Shown piece by piece: positions 11,660-21,589 of a DNA stretch of 64,000 bases. Source of the DNA: Takakia lepidozioides (lineage: Eukaryota; Streptophyta; Takakiopsida; Takakiales; Takakiaceae); contig CM060732.1 of NCBI GenBank assembly GCA_030704615.1, forward strand, positions 65,641,053 through 65,705,052, in the 5' to 3' direction. Numbering within the stretch: the stretch's first letter is position 1; each line of letters opens with the position of its first letter. Below the pieces are notes generated by a model. The model did not search any database, was not told the origin of the DNA, and saw only the letters and a program-made list of their open reading frames with translations. The position numbers and the translations under genes were made by a program.

Positions 11660-12342
11660 GTCTTGCATGCTAGAGTAGACATGTTTCGACTCGCCGACAC
11701 TCAGGGCACATACATTTTCATTCAGAAATCAAGCAGCTTCCCTGTGCCATATGGGGAATATACATGCTTGGATAATCTTCTGTTAAGGTTTTTTGCAATT
11801 CACTGCCAGTATGCTGGGACGTGTCCTTTGTCGTATGGATTGCTGTTTGCACAAGGTGCAGTATGCAAATGCTGGAATGTGCAGTAGGACCCTTCCCACT
11901 GGGACACAGAACTAGCAATCTTGTAAAGGCATCACATTTGCAGAACAGTAACAATGTATTTGTAGCAAATTGGAGTCTTCTCATAAAGGTGGACGAAAAC
12001 GCCAGGATGGGCTGCGAAATCACTACAAATTGAATGAAGAGCAGTAACAAGGAAGCACTATGCAGTACACAGACCATAAACGGCGCTGAAATAGGCCTCA
12101 ATGCCCGTTAATCTCCACACAATGTATGCTTTACTCGGATCCATTTGTAGACAACCAAAATAAAAAAAGCATGCGCATGCCATTCATGGCCAAAAACCAC
12201 ATTCTCATGTATTGCGGCACCGAAATTCACATGTAGCCATGGCGATGCGGCACCACCAAGTGTATAATTCCTCACAAAAAAATAGGGTGCAAGAAGATGA
12301 ATGTAATATAATTGCCACTTTCTCCTTCCCGAATGTGGAATG

Positions 12343-12994
12343 TCAAGCAGTCCGACCAGTATCCTGCCGTAGGGCCTTGTGCAGCTCGTTGAAACTCAGT
12401 GTTGGAGCATGGATGAAGACGTCCACTGCGGATATGCAACTCATGCGCTTCAGAAAAATGTAATAAAGGTGTTTGTAGGGGACGTATGCTGCATTCTTCG
12501 ATTCCATAACAAGGAAGTCCTCATAGTTGCAAGCTGGATACTGTGAAACCGTGATTGTATACACGACACTGCGCGCAGCAGACCCGGCTGTTGACAACTG
12601 AAATATGCGCCCCATCCCGGAGTGAGGAACATCCCTGCAACCTTGCACTATGCAGGGCATTGCAAGAGCGTTGGCCATCCTGGTGTCGTTCGCCTTTGTT
12701 GGTGGCCGCCGTCTTTTCAGTTTCCCCCACCGATGGGTGGGCCAAGCTGCGGGGTCACCCACCGGTATGCGGGGCGAAGAGCTTCTCGTGGGAGGAGGAT
12801 GACGACTGGGAATTGGATTTCGTGGAACGTATTTTTGCTTTCAAAGAATCAGGATGGAAGTACACGTTTACCCAAATACGGGAGTCCATGTTGAAGACGG
12901 GACCTCTCGGTACGCTCCGCAGCGAAGTCCTGCAGTGAGAAGAGTGTGTCTTACCTAATAACACAAATGATTTTATGGAGGATTCCGTATCCAA
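12343..12994 (-). pseudogene. Degenerate MULE transposase C-terminus with ruined SWIM finger
   Basis: The segment 12762-12343 aligns with the end of the MULE2 transposase: PTHRWGK-KRRRPP, then TRMANAL, GRIFQLSTAGSAAR and VYTITVSQ. In MULE2 the SWIM zinc ligands are CNC and CPCKH. Here they read CNY and VPYKH, leaving one Cys and one His. A short upstream piece (12994-12763) matches the preceding region (RSVPRGPV against RTAPRGPV). The DDE core is absent. The frame has stayed open through the zinc-finger region although the ligands are lost. Confidence 0.75.
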
Positions 12995-13138
12995 CAGGAT
13001 GGGTGATTAGTGCACGTAAAGATGAAGGTGTGTAACGTACGTTACAAAAACGGACGACAACAACAAGTTCACATCGGATATTTGGTGCCTGAATTGTAAT
13101 GTACAACCACTTGGGCTACAATAAATCAGGCCTTCCCA

Positions 13139-13930
13139 TAAATTTCGGCACCGAAATCTGGATGAACATCTCTGTCATGTAACAACTTTGGAAGCCAGGG
13201 GATGAATTCCGGCGACAGAAATCGTAATTTGTTCACCTCATGAAACTGACCAAGCACCCAAAGGATGGATTTTGGTGCCGAAATTCGGATGAACATCTTC
13301 TTCATCAAATTGTTTCTGCACATGAGGGTTGAATTTGGATGCCAAAATATAGATGAATGTGTTCCTGATTACAGTCGTGATTCACCACGTGTCCGGATAT
13401 CGGTGCCGACATCCGAATGACAGTAATTCTGAATCGGCAGAATGGATGTATTTCGGCGCCGAAATTCATCTGAAGTCTTTTTTTTCTTTTTTTTTCTTTT
13501 TTTTTTTTCTTTGCGACAAATGAACTTCGGCGCCGAATCTCATCCAAGTACTCCCTTCTAATTTTCCTTTTTCTTCGCGAGCAATGAATTTCGGCGCCGA
13601 AATTCATCCGAAGTCCTCCCGAATTTTTATTTTTTCTTCGCGAGCATTGAATTTTGGCGCCAAAATTCATCCGAAGTCCTCCCGAAATATATATTTTTCT
13701 TCGCGAGCAATAAATTTCGGCGCCGAAATTCATCCGAAGTCCTCCCGAATTTTATTTTTTTCTTCCCGAGCAATGAATTTCGGCGCCGAAATTCAACCGA
13801 CTTCATCCATCCAAATTCTTTTCAGGGTTTGAGCGCCGGATTTCGGCGCCGAAATTCATCCTTACTGTCCGCAATGAGTAACTCTAATATTACATTTTCA
13901 ATGCGACGGATAAATTTCGGCGCCGAAATT
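13139..13930. repeat. Palindrome array of MULE1, AATTTCGGCGCCGAAATT, about 63-bp period
   Basis: Thirteen sites, some degenerate. Centres I located are 13149.5, 13213.5, 13276.5, about 13339, 13404.5, 13457.5, 13531.5, 13595.5, 13658.5, 13721.5, 13784.5, 13847.5 and 13921.5. Five consecutive centres (13595.5 to 13847.5) are exactly 63 bp apart. Spacers often contain TTCTTCGCGAGCAATGAA followed after the site by CATCCGAAGTCC. The site at 13658 carries compensating changes (TTTTGGCGCCAAAA), so its symmetry is kept. Confidence 0.95.
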
Positions 13931-14159
13931 CGTCCAAACCCGACACTTACTTTTTGCTTCTGGATGATATAATTTTCCGGAAATCGTTGGAAATACCCCG
14001 TTCCGATGAAGATAACAGGAATATTCTGCATTTAATGGATAAATCGGCATATTGAACCCCTTCTGTCAAAATTAATTGCATTTTAGCCGTTTTTTTCATT
14101 TGAAACCGACAGTATCTATTAAGTGGTCTTTTTCGCACGGGACGTTGCCGCACATAAAG

Positions 14160-14705
14160 TATAATTTCGGCGCCGAAATTATAGTTAATTGTCCAGAAAT
14201 GGCAAGTCCAACAGGCATGGACAGATCCGTCAGGGGCAATGATGGCGGCGAAGCATAGCATGGTGCCGATTTAGTCTTCGCTCTGGATGAATTTCGGCGC
14301 CGAAATATGGATGATTTCACCTCGTCTGCGCGCGGACGGAGATATTCGTAATGAATTTCGGCGCCGAAATATGGATGAAATGTGCCCAAGTGCAGCCGTT
14401 TCCACTGTCCCGGAATTAATTCCGGCTCCAATATCCCACTGACAGGTTTGCTCATGACGGATGAGGACTTGGGAAGCGATGAATTGCGGCGCCGAAATTC
14501 GTAAGTTTGTGTATGAAAGCACTTGAATATGATGAATTTCGGCGCCGAAATTCATCCGTCCGCTGATGAAACGTACCGACCTGACTGTTGAATGTCATAG
14601 GCAGGGGATTTTCATGGCGGTTGGGTTTCATGATGTGCGGATATTTCATTCAATGCCGGCTGCTCCGGGAACAGCATCCGGTGAACGGAAGGTATTTTGG
14701 TGCCG
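14160..14705. repeat. Second MULE1 palindrome cluster
   Basis: Sites with core GGCGCC have centres at 14171.5, 14298.5, 14362.5, 14425.5 (degenerate), 14490.5 and 14543.5, and a weaker one at 14701.5. Several spacings are again 63-65 bp or a multiple (127). Isolated further sites occur at about 16485, 17105, 17237, 17302 and 17368. Confidence 0.9.
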
Positions 14706-14946
14706 CAATTCGGATAAACCGTCTTGTATTGGTGGCTGGAACTGGCACGCGACTTCATCCGTGCGAACGTGTCAAGGGTCACAATCTCTTCATCACCCAT
14801 ACGGCAGAAAGTGGTGGACGGTGGCAACGCTTCGGGAGACGTGGCTGCTTACGCATCTGCTCGTGCATAGTGGTTGCATGTTCCACCGCTTCGCTCTCTC
14901 GCTCCTTGCCCTTCTGCAGTGACATTCTCCTGCGTGTCCTCTCCTT

Positions 14947-15655
14947 ATGCGGCATAGTGGTAGCATAGAGTTTGTGGAAGGTCAGGCGACTCCGACAAAG
15001 AGAAGGAGGACGTGGGATTTTGGGAAGCCGCCGACGACACGACTTAAGCTCCGTCTCATACATGAAATGCAGACCTCGTTATCCGGAGACTCGGATCGCC
15101 CACCAGTGAGAGATTCGTGCTTTGCGGATGTGAAGCACTCCATACGCAATATTCCTTTTACACCTTTTTTTTTGCGTGCAGTGTCTCATGTTTTCCTGTT
15201 TGTTTGACATGGGAGCTAGGGAGGGATCGCACGGGGGCGAGGCAACACAGTGAACATATGATACTCCTGCCCGGGTGCTGCGCTCGCAAGATGGAAGTGC
15301 ATCGAGGCAGGCGAGTCCTCATTCAACACCTCAGATATCGCCTCAGAAAAGCCCACCTAGAGTTCGGAAGCCGAGGAAGCAGAAGGAGCCCATGGCTTCG
15401 CCAGTAAAACCCCTAGGGAGACTGGAAGCGGAGATATTGGGTTTGCAGTCAATTTCAGAAAACACGGATGCGGTGGAGGCCGCTGGAGATGTGGGAGTTG
15501 GATCTGCAGAAGTGCGGCCCATTGAGCTGACAGAAGGAGAGAACGACAACATGGTACGACTTGGCGACGATCAGAACCTGCTGGAGCTTGCGGAGGAGCA
15601 AAACCTCCAGGACATTTCCTTCTCTGCAGACTCTTATCTACCGCTGTTACTCTGA
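14947..15655 (+). pseudogene. N-terminal fragment of the ParB/methyltransferase-like gene (MULE1)
   Basis: The first exon (14947-15105) encodes a basic segment (TKRRRTWDFGK) ending at donor CCACCA-GTGAGAG. The MULE2 exon at 34106-34275 ends at the same donor sequence. A second piece (about 15260-15655) has SP/KP-rich basic text (SPPRVRKPRKQKEPM, then SPVKPLGRLEAEILG) that aligns with the region after residue 50 of the MULE2 protein. The frame then ends at 15655, before the ParB-like domain would start, and the sequence switches directly to the opposite-strand C-terminal half. It has no enzymatic domain. Confidence 0.65.
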
Positions 15656-16810
15656 GAAGCCCTCCCCTCAAAAATACCATCCTCACCAGCCGGAACTGTC
15701 CACCTGGGTGCGGAAGTGTCCTCAACATTCCCCTCGCTCTCGGACGCGGATTCTATTACGAACTTCCCTACTCTGCCTTTCACAATTCTATGTTTGGCCT
15801 CACGCCTCATTATAATTCTCTGCTCATTCTCGTATGTCAATTGCTCTAACCGAGTAGGCCTATCCTCCCTCCTGATGGCTTCTCTGGCAGCCGTGTCTGC
15901 ATAGGCTAGTAGAAAAAAAGGCTTCTGGGGACTAGCGAGAAACGATTTTCTGGCAAAGAATGGCCGATGCGATTCTCTCCTCCTCTGCAACAGGGTCCGA
16001 TTCGGGCAAGTCTCCCAGCTTCTCCTCGTCGGACGACTCTGCAAGGCTGAGTGTACGCACAAACATAGAATGAAGTACATTAGAGAATTCAAACAGGGAA
16101 TCATCGGCAGGTTGCATGGTCCCTACAACCGAAACCAATACACTTACTATGGTGCAACTCACTCGAAGACAAGCATTGGGGGAAGCGGCTTCGGGCGCCC
16201 CTGCATCGAACGAATTTCCTGGACTTCCTCCTCTTCATCTTTCTCCTCCCCTTCCACGTCATCTTCTGCGTTTTTGGGATCCTCAGTCGGAGGCAGACGC
16301 TGAAGGCCTGCCAAATTGTAATCGTACAAGGCCGTATCCCCCTCAAATGAGAACACAAATCGGTTCGACATCCTTCCCGCCCACATACAGGCACCTGCGA
16401 ATTCATACAACACAACCACAGCCAAACTCAAGAATGAGTCGCTTCCTCGCACAAGCAAACATATACAAACGGAAATGGTGTCAATTTCGGTGCCGCATTC
16501 AATTAACGTTCTCACCTGTATTTGCAGTGACGTCGAGGACCCTGCCTTCAACATCCGTACACGTTTCCATGAGCGTCTGGATGAATGCAGGACTCCTGGT
16601 CTTGCCATACCTCCATGGCTTGCCCGACAAATCACAAAGAATGTCCTTCTCTCCCACATGGTTGAACAGGACGTTATACTCCAGTGGATCAACTGTGGAA
16701 TCAACAAGTCTTCCTGCTTCACGTAATTTGAATTTCGAATGTTCCTTCACGAAGCAAAATGCAGCAGTGCAGGTTCGGAGGCAGGTGGAAGGCAGCCATC
16801 CTTGCATGAG
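15656..16810 (-). pseudogene. C-terminal methyltransferase-like fragment (MULE1)
   Basis: Minus-strand exons run about 16780-16516, 16394-16163 and about 16050-15656. Exon borders match MULE2: the first ends within the motif I glycine loop (VLDVTANTG), the second starts (G)ACMWAGRMSNRF and ends at a GTGAGT donor. It preserves TRSPAFIQTLMETCTDVEG, corresponding to motif X, but the motif I loop that reads LICGTG in MULE2 is VTANTG here. The tail (RWTVPAGEDGIFEG) matches MULE2 RWTVPQGEDGIFES. The N-terminal ParB domain and the motif IV region are missing, so it cannot be an active enzyme. Confidence 0.75.
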
Positions 16811-17599
16811 GCCGGGGATGCATCGGACAGTGATAGCGGATCCTCACCATAGCAAAGTCTCATTTGGATCCTTTTGTTGTACAGTTCTGAAACACTTGAT
16901 GAAAATATTGACGATTTGAAAAATCATTGTGTTCAGAATGCTTGTCCGATTCCCTACATTTCTTCCGCCAACCAAAATGTATAATAAAAGCAGAAGAGAC
17001 GCAAACTTCAATGAAGAACCCTACAAGTAATTTATGCACACCATCGAGCCGAGAACTTGAAGCCATGAAAACCCTGCCGTTTCTAACATTCATATTGGGA
17101 AATTTGGCGCCGAAATAGCCCAGTGCGCGCCTTCGTTATATGGGCCTCAAAAATTCCACAGATGAATTACTGTACCAAAATATCGCGATGGAAGCCTTCA
17201 GCACAAGGCACTTCAGCACATTCCACTTGGGTATTTCGGCGCCCAAATAGCCCGTTCTGCGCCATTAAATACCACACTATATCACATTTTAAGAGGTAAT
17301 TTCGGTGCCGAAATACCTCGGTGGATGTCTTCAAAACACCATTTTAGTACACTGCTCTTGGGAATAACGGCGCCGAAATACCTCATTCCGCATCCTGGAC
17401 CAGGAGAAACAGACCCTATTACCGAGGTAAGAGGACATAACACCGTCAATAAAGGCAGGAAAATTCCAATTCCGCGGATGCCCGCTGATGAGCTCATAGG
17501 CTCATAGGCTCATGGGCTCATGCGCTCATGAAATAGTAAACCTCGATGTGATTCCCTGTGGATCAATAGCTACAAGAAACCTGCATGGGTAGATGGTCA

Positions 17600-18700
17600 A
17601 CTAAAGGCTGTATCTGCAGGGGCACAGTTGATAAAACCAGGCACCTCAACCATGACCACAGCTTCTGAAAGAGGATCAAGAGAGGGAGTCCACAATGCCT
17701 CTTCTGGCTGCACTTTTGGGCAGGTGAAGATGCTTTGCAGCAGGCAGACTGTCAGAGGCTCTACAGACTTTAGACCAATGAGGCATTTTAGCAGATTCAA
17801 GACCTACATATGTCTGTCTCTTGCTTAAGTGCATCAAGAAGGAAGGTCTGGAAGCTGGAAAGCAGGTGCACACTCAAAATATCCAAAAGTGGATTCACGC
17901 CAAATGTTTTTCTACTCAACACCTTAAGTGCGGGAGCATCATGGATGCTCACCAAGTGTTTAACAGAATGCCTCAACGATCTTTGATCACGTGAAATATA
18001 ATATTGGCAGGATTTACCAAGCATGAGTTTGGTAGGATTGCTTTGGAGACCCACGCGATGCTTGCAGGGTATGCACAGCAGGACATAGTATGAAGGCTTT
18101 GGAGACCTATGATCGAATGATGGGGGAAGGGTGAAGCCCACTGACCACATCACGTTTGTGTGCATTTGCAATGATTCTGCAAGCCTGGCAGCCCTGGAAA
18201 AGGGCAAAGAGGTCCATGGTGACATTTTCAGAGCTGGATTGTACCCGATGTCATTCTGAACAATACCCTGGTGGATATGTATGCAAAATATGGGTGCATC
18301 GAGGATGCAAAGGGAGTGTTTGACAGTATGGCTGAACAAGATATGGTGTCATGTAATGCCATGCTTGCAGGAGATGCAAAGAAGGGGTGCGGGATGGCCT
18401 TGGAGACCTATGATGGGGGCAGGGGTGAAGTGTAACCAGATCACGTTTGTGTGTGTTTGCAATGCTAGCCTGGCAGCCCTGGAAAATGGCAAAGAGATCC
18501 ATAGTGACATCATCAAATCTGGAATTGCACCTGATGTCATTCTGAACACTGCCCTGGTGGACATGTATGCCCAATGTGGGTGCATTGAGGATGCAAATGG
18601 AGTGTTCGACAGTATGGCTGAACGACATGTGGTGTTGTGGAGTGTGATGATTGCAAGGTATGCACAGCAAGGGCGCGGGATGGAGGCTTTGGAGACCTAG
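17600..18700 (+). pseudogene. Second PPR copy in CACTA1, right of MULE1
   Basis: 17630-17930 repeats the 5' region and start of the PPR copy at 7685-7800/9530-9700 without the 1.7-kb insertion. It continues with L/S motifs: GKEIHSDIIKSGIAPDVILN, then MYAQCGCIEDANGVFDSM and a GYAQQGRGMEALET-type S motif near 18660, broken by stops near 17997, 18138 and 18433. The longest open part is 18434-18700. It is non-functional PPR debris duplicated within one transposon. Confidence 0.85.
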
Positions 18701-18849
18701 GGGAAAATGACGAGGAGAAGCTGTGGAATGAATACTTTTCTAACCCAGTCAATGATGGGACCATCGAGGCAAGAAGGTGAACGCCTGTTGGATTATAGAG
18801 AGTAGCAGATGCAATTGAGCATAGGAACTAGTGTGATAAGTAGGGTTGG

Positions 18850-19484
18850 GGTGTTTGCTGGAACAATTCTAGGTTGTCATTGTCAGCTGCTAGCAGCAAG
18901 GCAAGGATGTATGCATGATTTGTGCAGAGGCATGGATAGTTGAAGGAGCAGGGATAGAATGTGGGTCTAGATTCATCCAAAAGGGCCGAATTTCATGCTC
19001 CAGATTACCTATGATTCGCTGTGGAAGGATAGGTACAAGAAACCTGTACGGATAGATGGTCAACTGGAAGCCGCAGCAGCAGCAACACAATTGATCAAAT
19101 CAGGCACTGTTAATCAAGGCACCTTCTTCAACACATTTCACCCTATTTTTCCCTCTTATCAGAATGGGCCCTCAATTTTCATTATGAATTCTGCAAGTTA
19201 GCTGGTTGAGTGAACCTTTGATAGTTTGGAGTGACTTTGACATGAAATTGCCAATGTGACAATAGGAAAGTATCCAAAAACAGGTAACAGAGATGAGGAG
19301 AAGCTGCGGAAATTTTTTGACCCCAGTCAATGGTGGGACAATCGAGGTTTTGGGCTGATGAGCTGCAGGGATGTCTCTCCATCTCGTGAAGAATCTTCGG
19401 GTGTGTGGTGACTGCCACACTGCCACCAAGTTCGTTTCGGAGTTGTTGGCCAAATGCAGTTGTAAGGAGTATTGCATTCAATAG
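18850..19484 (+). pseudogene. PPR E/DYW-tail fragment
   Basis: After a diverged E-like stretch (about 18900-19150), 19375-19484 reads HLVKNLRVCGDCHTATKF, the hallmark of the DYW cytidine-deaminase domain that edits organellar RNA. It then jumps to CSCKEYC and a stop. Intact DYW domains have a further His/Arg-rich stretch and end in Asp-Tyr-Trp; both are missing here, so a deletion removed part of the domain. The piece shows that the captured gene was a DYW-class PPR. Confidence 0.8.
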
Positions 19485-20166
19485 TTGTAAATAGAGTCCT
19501 TCATTCTAGTAGTACCAGAACTGTAGTAGTATTAAAAAACTTCTGCCCTTGTGTCGGTTTGCTTAATTTTTGCTCCGCATTAGACTTTGAGGCATCCGTG
19601 GGGATGCTTGTCCAATTTGGAATTTTGTAATATGATTTACAGGACTTGTACAATCCCCGTTGGCCTTCCATTCTATTTTCCCAAAAACATAATGAAGAAT
19701 TTAAATCAATTAATAATCTAAATTTTGTAATTTGATTTATTAAAATTAAAAACATTATTCAAAAATGACGTGTCAAATCTGCAGTGGCGTACATGTCCAT
19801 CCGGCGCCTCTCCATGTAGACATTGCTCTGCAGACATATAGTCATATGATCCCCTCACGAATGCGTGACGTGTCGCTTGCGCAGTGGTGCACGTGTTCCA
19901 CTGAAGCCTCTCCATGTAGGCCACGCTTAGTAGACAATGTAGTCATATAGTCGTATGTAAGTCATAGAGTTGTGACTACATCACTCTCCTCTGCATGACT
20001 CCAGGTGCCACGCACGCAATCATGGCTATGACTTGCAAAACGCAGTCCTAAAGACTGGTAGCTATCACGCCGCTTTTTTCACTTCAGAGTCATGTAGTCA
20101 TGAACACATATAGGACTGAAAAATAGTCATATTTGCAGTCATAAAAACGCTTCTGTTGTAGTGCGT

Positions 20167-21589
20167 GTTTGGCCGTTCAGGTTCACAGTCGTTCTATTGA
20201 GTGTTTGCATTGTTTTCAACTGTGCGTATCCGGCGTGCTGTCGTTGCAGAATTCACTGTTACACCACTTGTATGTGTGCGACTAAAGAACATGTACAACA
20301 AACTTGATAAATGAGGAAAGTGGGGGCAGAATGGGAAACCAATAACTACAAGCAGTGGAGCAAAGCTCCTTGTATGGTGTGCTCTTGCATCTTTGAGAAC
20401 ACTGGCAAATAGAATGAAAAGTGGTGGAAGATCTGCACTGACATTGACGATGTGGCCAAGACAGATTTCTGTAAAACAAATTCAATGTTCTCCCGTGAAT
20501 ATCGAAACCGCAAGAAATATTTTAAATAAATTGCAGCCTCTTCCATTGCCAAAATCGTGCACTTCGCATTTTGGAATACAGTTCATTGGATACAAATCAA
20601 ATGCTGAGCACAGAGAGTGTTCATTGTCAGGCAGATATACGCCCCGTTTGCTACACTATAGAAGAGCCAAGTGAATGATGTGCTTCGCAAGCACCCAATC
20701 TCTTCATACGCATAGGCAGATGTCTTTGTTGTATATGAAGTACTCCAGACTGGTTAGGGACATGGAAGATGCCAGTATTGGGTCCATGGTCCGGTGGGAA
20801 ATTGCAGCCTAACATAGCAGGTATCCAAGACATGGCAGGTTTCCGAGAGTGACATTCATGTTTACTGCCGTTTCTCACATTGCAACATACACATCAGAGT
20901 CAAAAAGCCACAAAAAGAAGAACGATCTTCTCCCAAAAGATGTCATGCCCCCCCCAAATCACATTTTAGGGGGTGCGAAGCTGAAACGATTCGTGGGGCA
21001 ATACTACATGTTGACGAAATGGGTGCGACCTCTTCATACAAAGTTGTCCCTATAAAGACTGTAAGACAGAGGACACCTATGTTTCATACTTGTACCACAT
21101 AGAAGTGAAATGGACCCCATGGATCAGCACACCATGCACACAGTATTCAGCAGGGATCAAGCCAATCCACCTCCTTGAAATTCCATTCATATGGAGGAAC
21201 GTCCGCACCAACTCGTATCATTCTCTCCTTCCATACTGCAACTCTTGGATCCCACCGGAAGAGACCTTTGGATAAGGGAGGGTAATGCGTCAATTAGTTT
21301 GATGCATTCCCAACCCCCAGATAGCCACTCGAAAACAATCAAGACATGGAAACACTCGTTCTCCTTTGAGGGGTCAAGCCCAATCGCATGCGGCCCCCAC
21401 TCCTCATTCGGTGCACACATAAAGTGAGAGCGCAACACTACAGTATTGGGGAGCATTGCACCTTTGTTCTCGGTCTCATCATAGAATCCACACCATGCGA
21501 CTCTAGAAGCGGATTCGTGAGCCCTGAGAATTACATCCCTTTCAATGGTTTGGTCCAATCCACCAAAGCATCCAGCAAGGAGATGCGAG
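20167..21589. other. Unassigned DNA between CACTA1 and CACTA2, with one minus-strand open segment
   Basis: No repeat ends or known domains were seen. The best coding candidate is minus-strand 21589-21187. It is about 130 aa and open (SHLLAGCFGGLDQTIERD, then NECFHVLIVFEWLSGGWECI), and is cut at 21589 by CACTA2. The sequence on the other side of CACTA2 (26575 onward) may continue it. The product is not recognised. Confidence 0.4.

Larger units (their letters stand above)
10282..17544. mobile_element. MULE1: rearranged Mutator-like element with CGGCGCCG palindromes
   Basis: The left end is GGGGGTTGCTATTCCATGAG. The right end, read inward, is GAGGTTTACTATTTCATGAG. The 9-bp duplication GATGTGATT lies at 10273-10281 and 17545-17553. 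The ends match those of MULE2 but in swapped order, so MULE1 is in the opposite orientation. Both ends hold GCTCATGAGC-type repeats (10300-10485 and 17485-17530). Inside are an accessory gene (11108-11659), a degenerate transposase C-terminus (12343-12994), palindrome arrays, and two opposed pieces of the ParB/methyltransferase-like gene (14947-15655 plus; 15656-16810 minus). The transposase core and ParB domain are absent, so it is non-autonomous. Relative to MULE2 at least two inversions and large deletions are needed. Confidence 0.9.
5374..20163. mobile_element. CACTA1: CACTA (EnSpm-type) transposon carrying PPR pieces, with nested insertions
   Basis: The left end is CACTACAAGAG and the right end is CTGTTGTAGTG. 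The flanking trinucleotide CGT is duplicated at 5371-5373 and 20164-20166, as expected for CACTA insertion. Both subterminal regions (about 5374-5720 and 19840-20163) are rich in AGTCAT/ATGACT motifs, the kind of clustered short motif that CACTA terminal-binding proteins use. No transposase ORF was found, so it is presumably non-autonomous. Its cargo is duplicated pieces of PLS-class PPR genes. A small transposon (7800-9522) and MULE1 (10282-17544) are nested inside; without them CACTA1 is about 5.8 kb. Confidence 0.88.
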
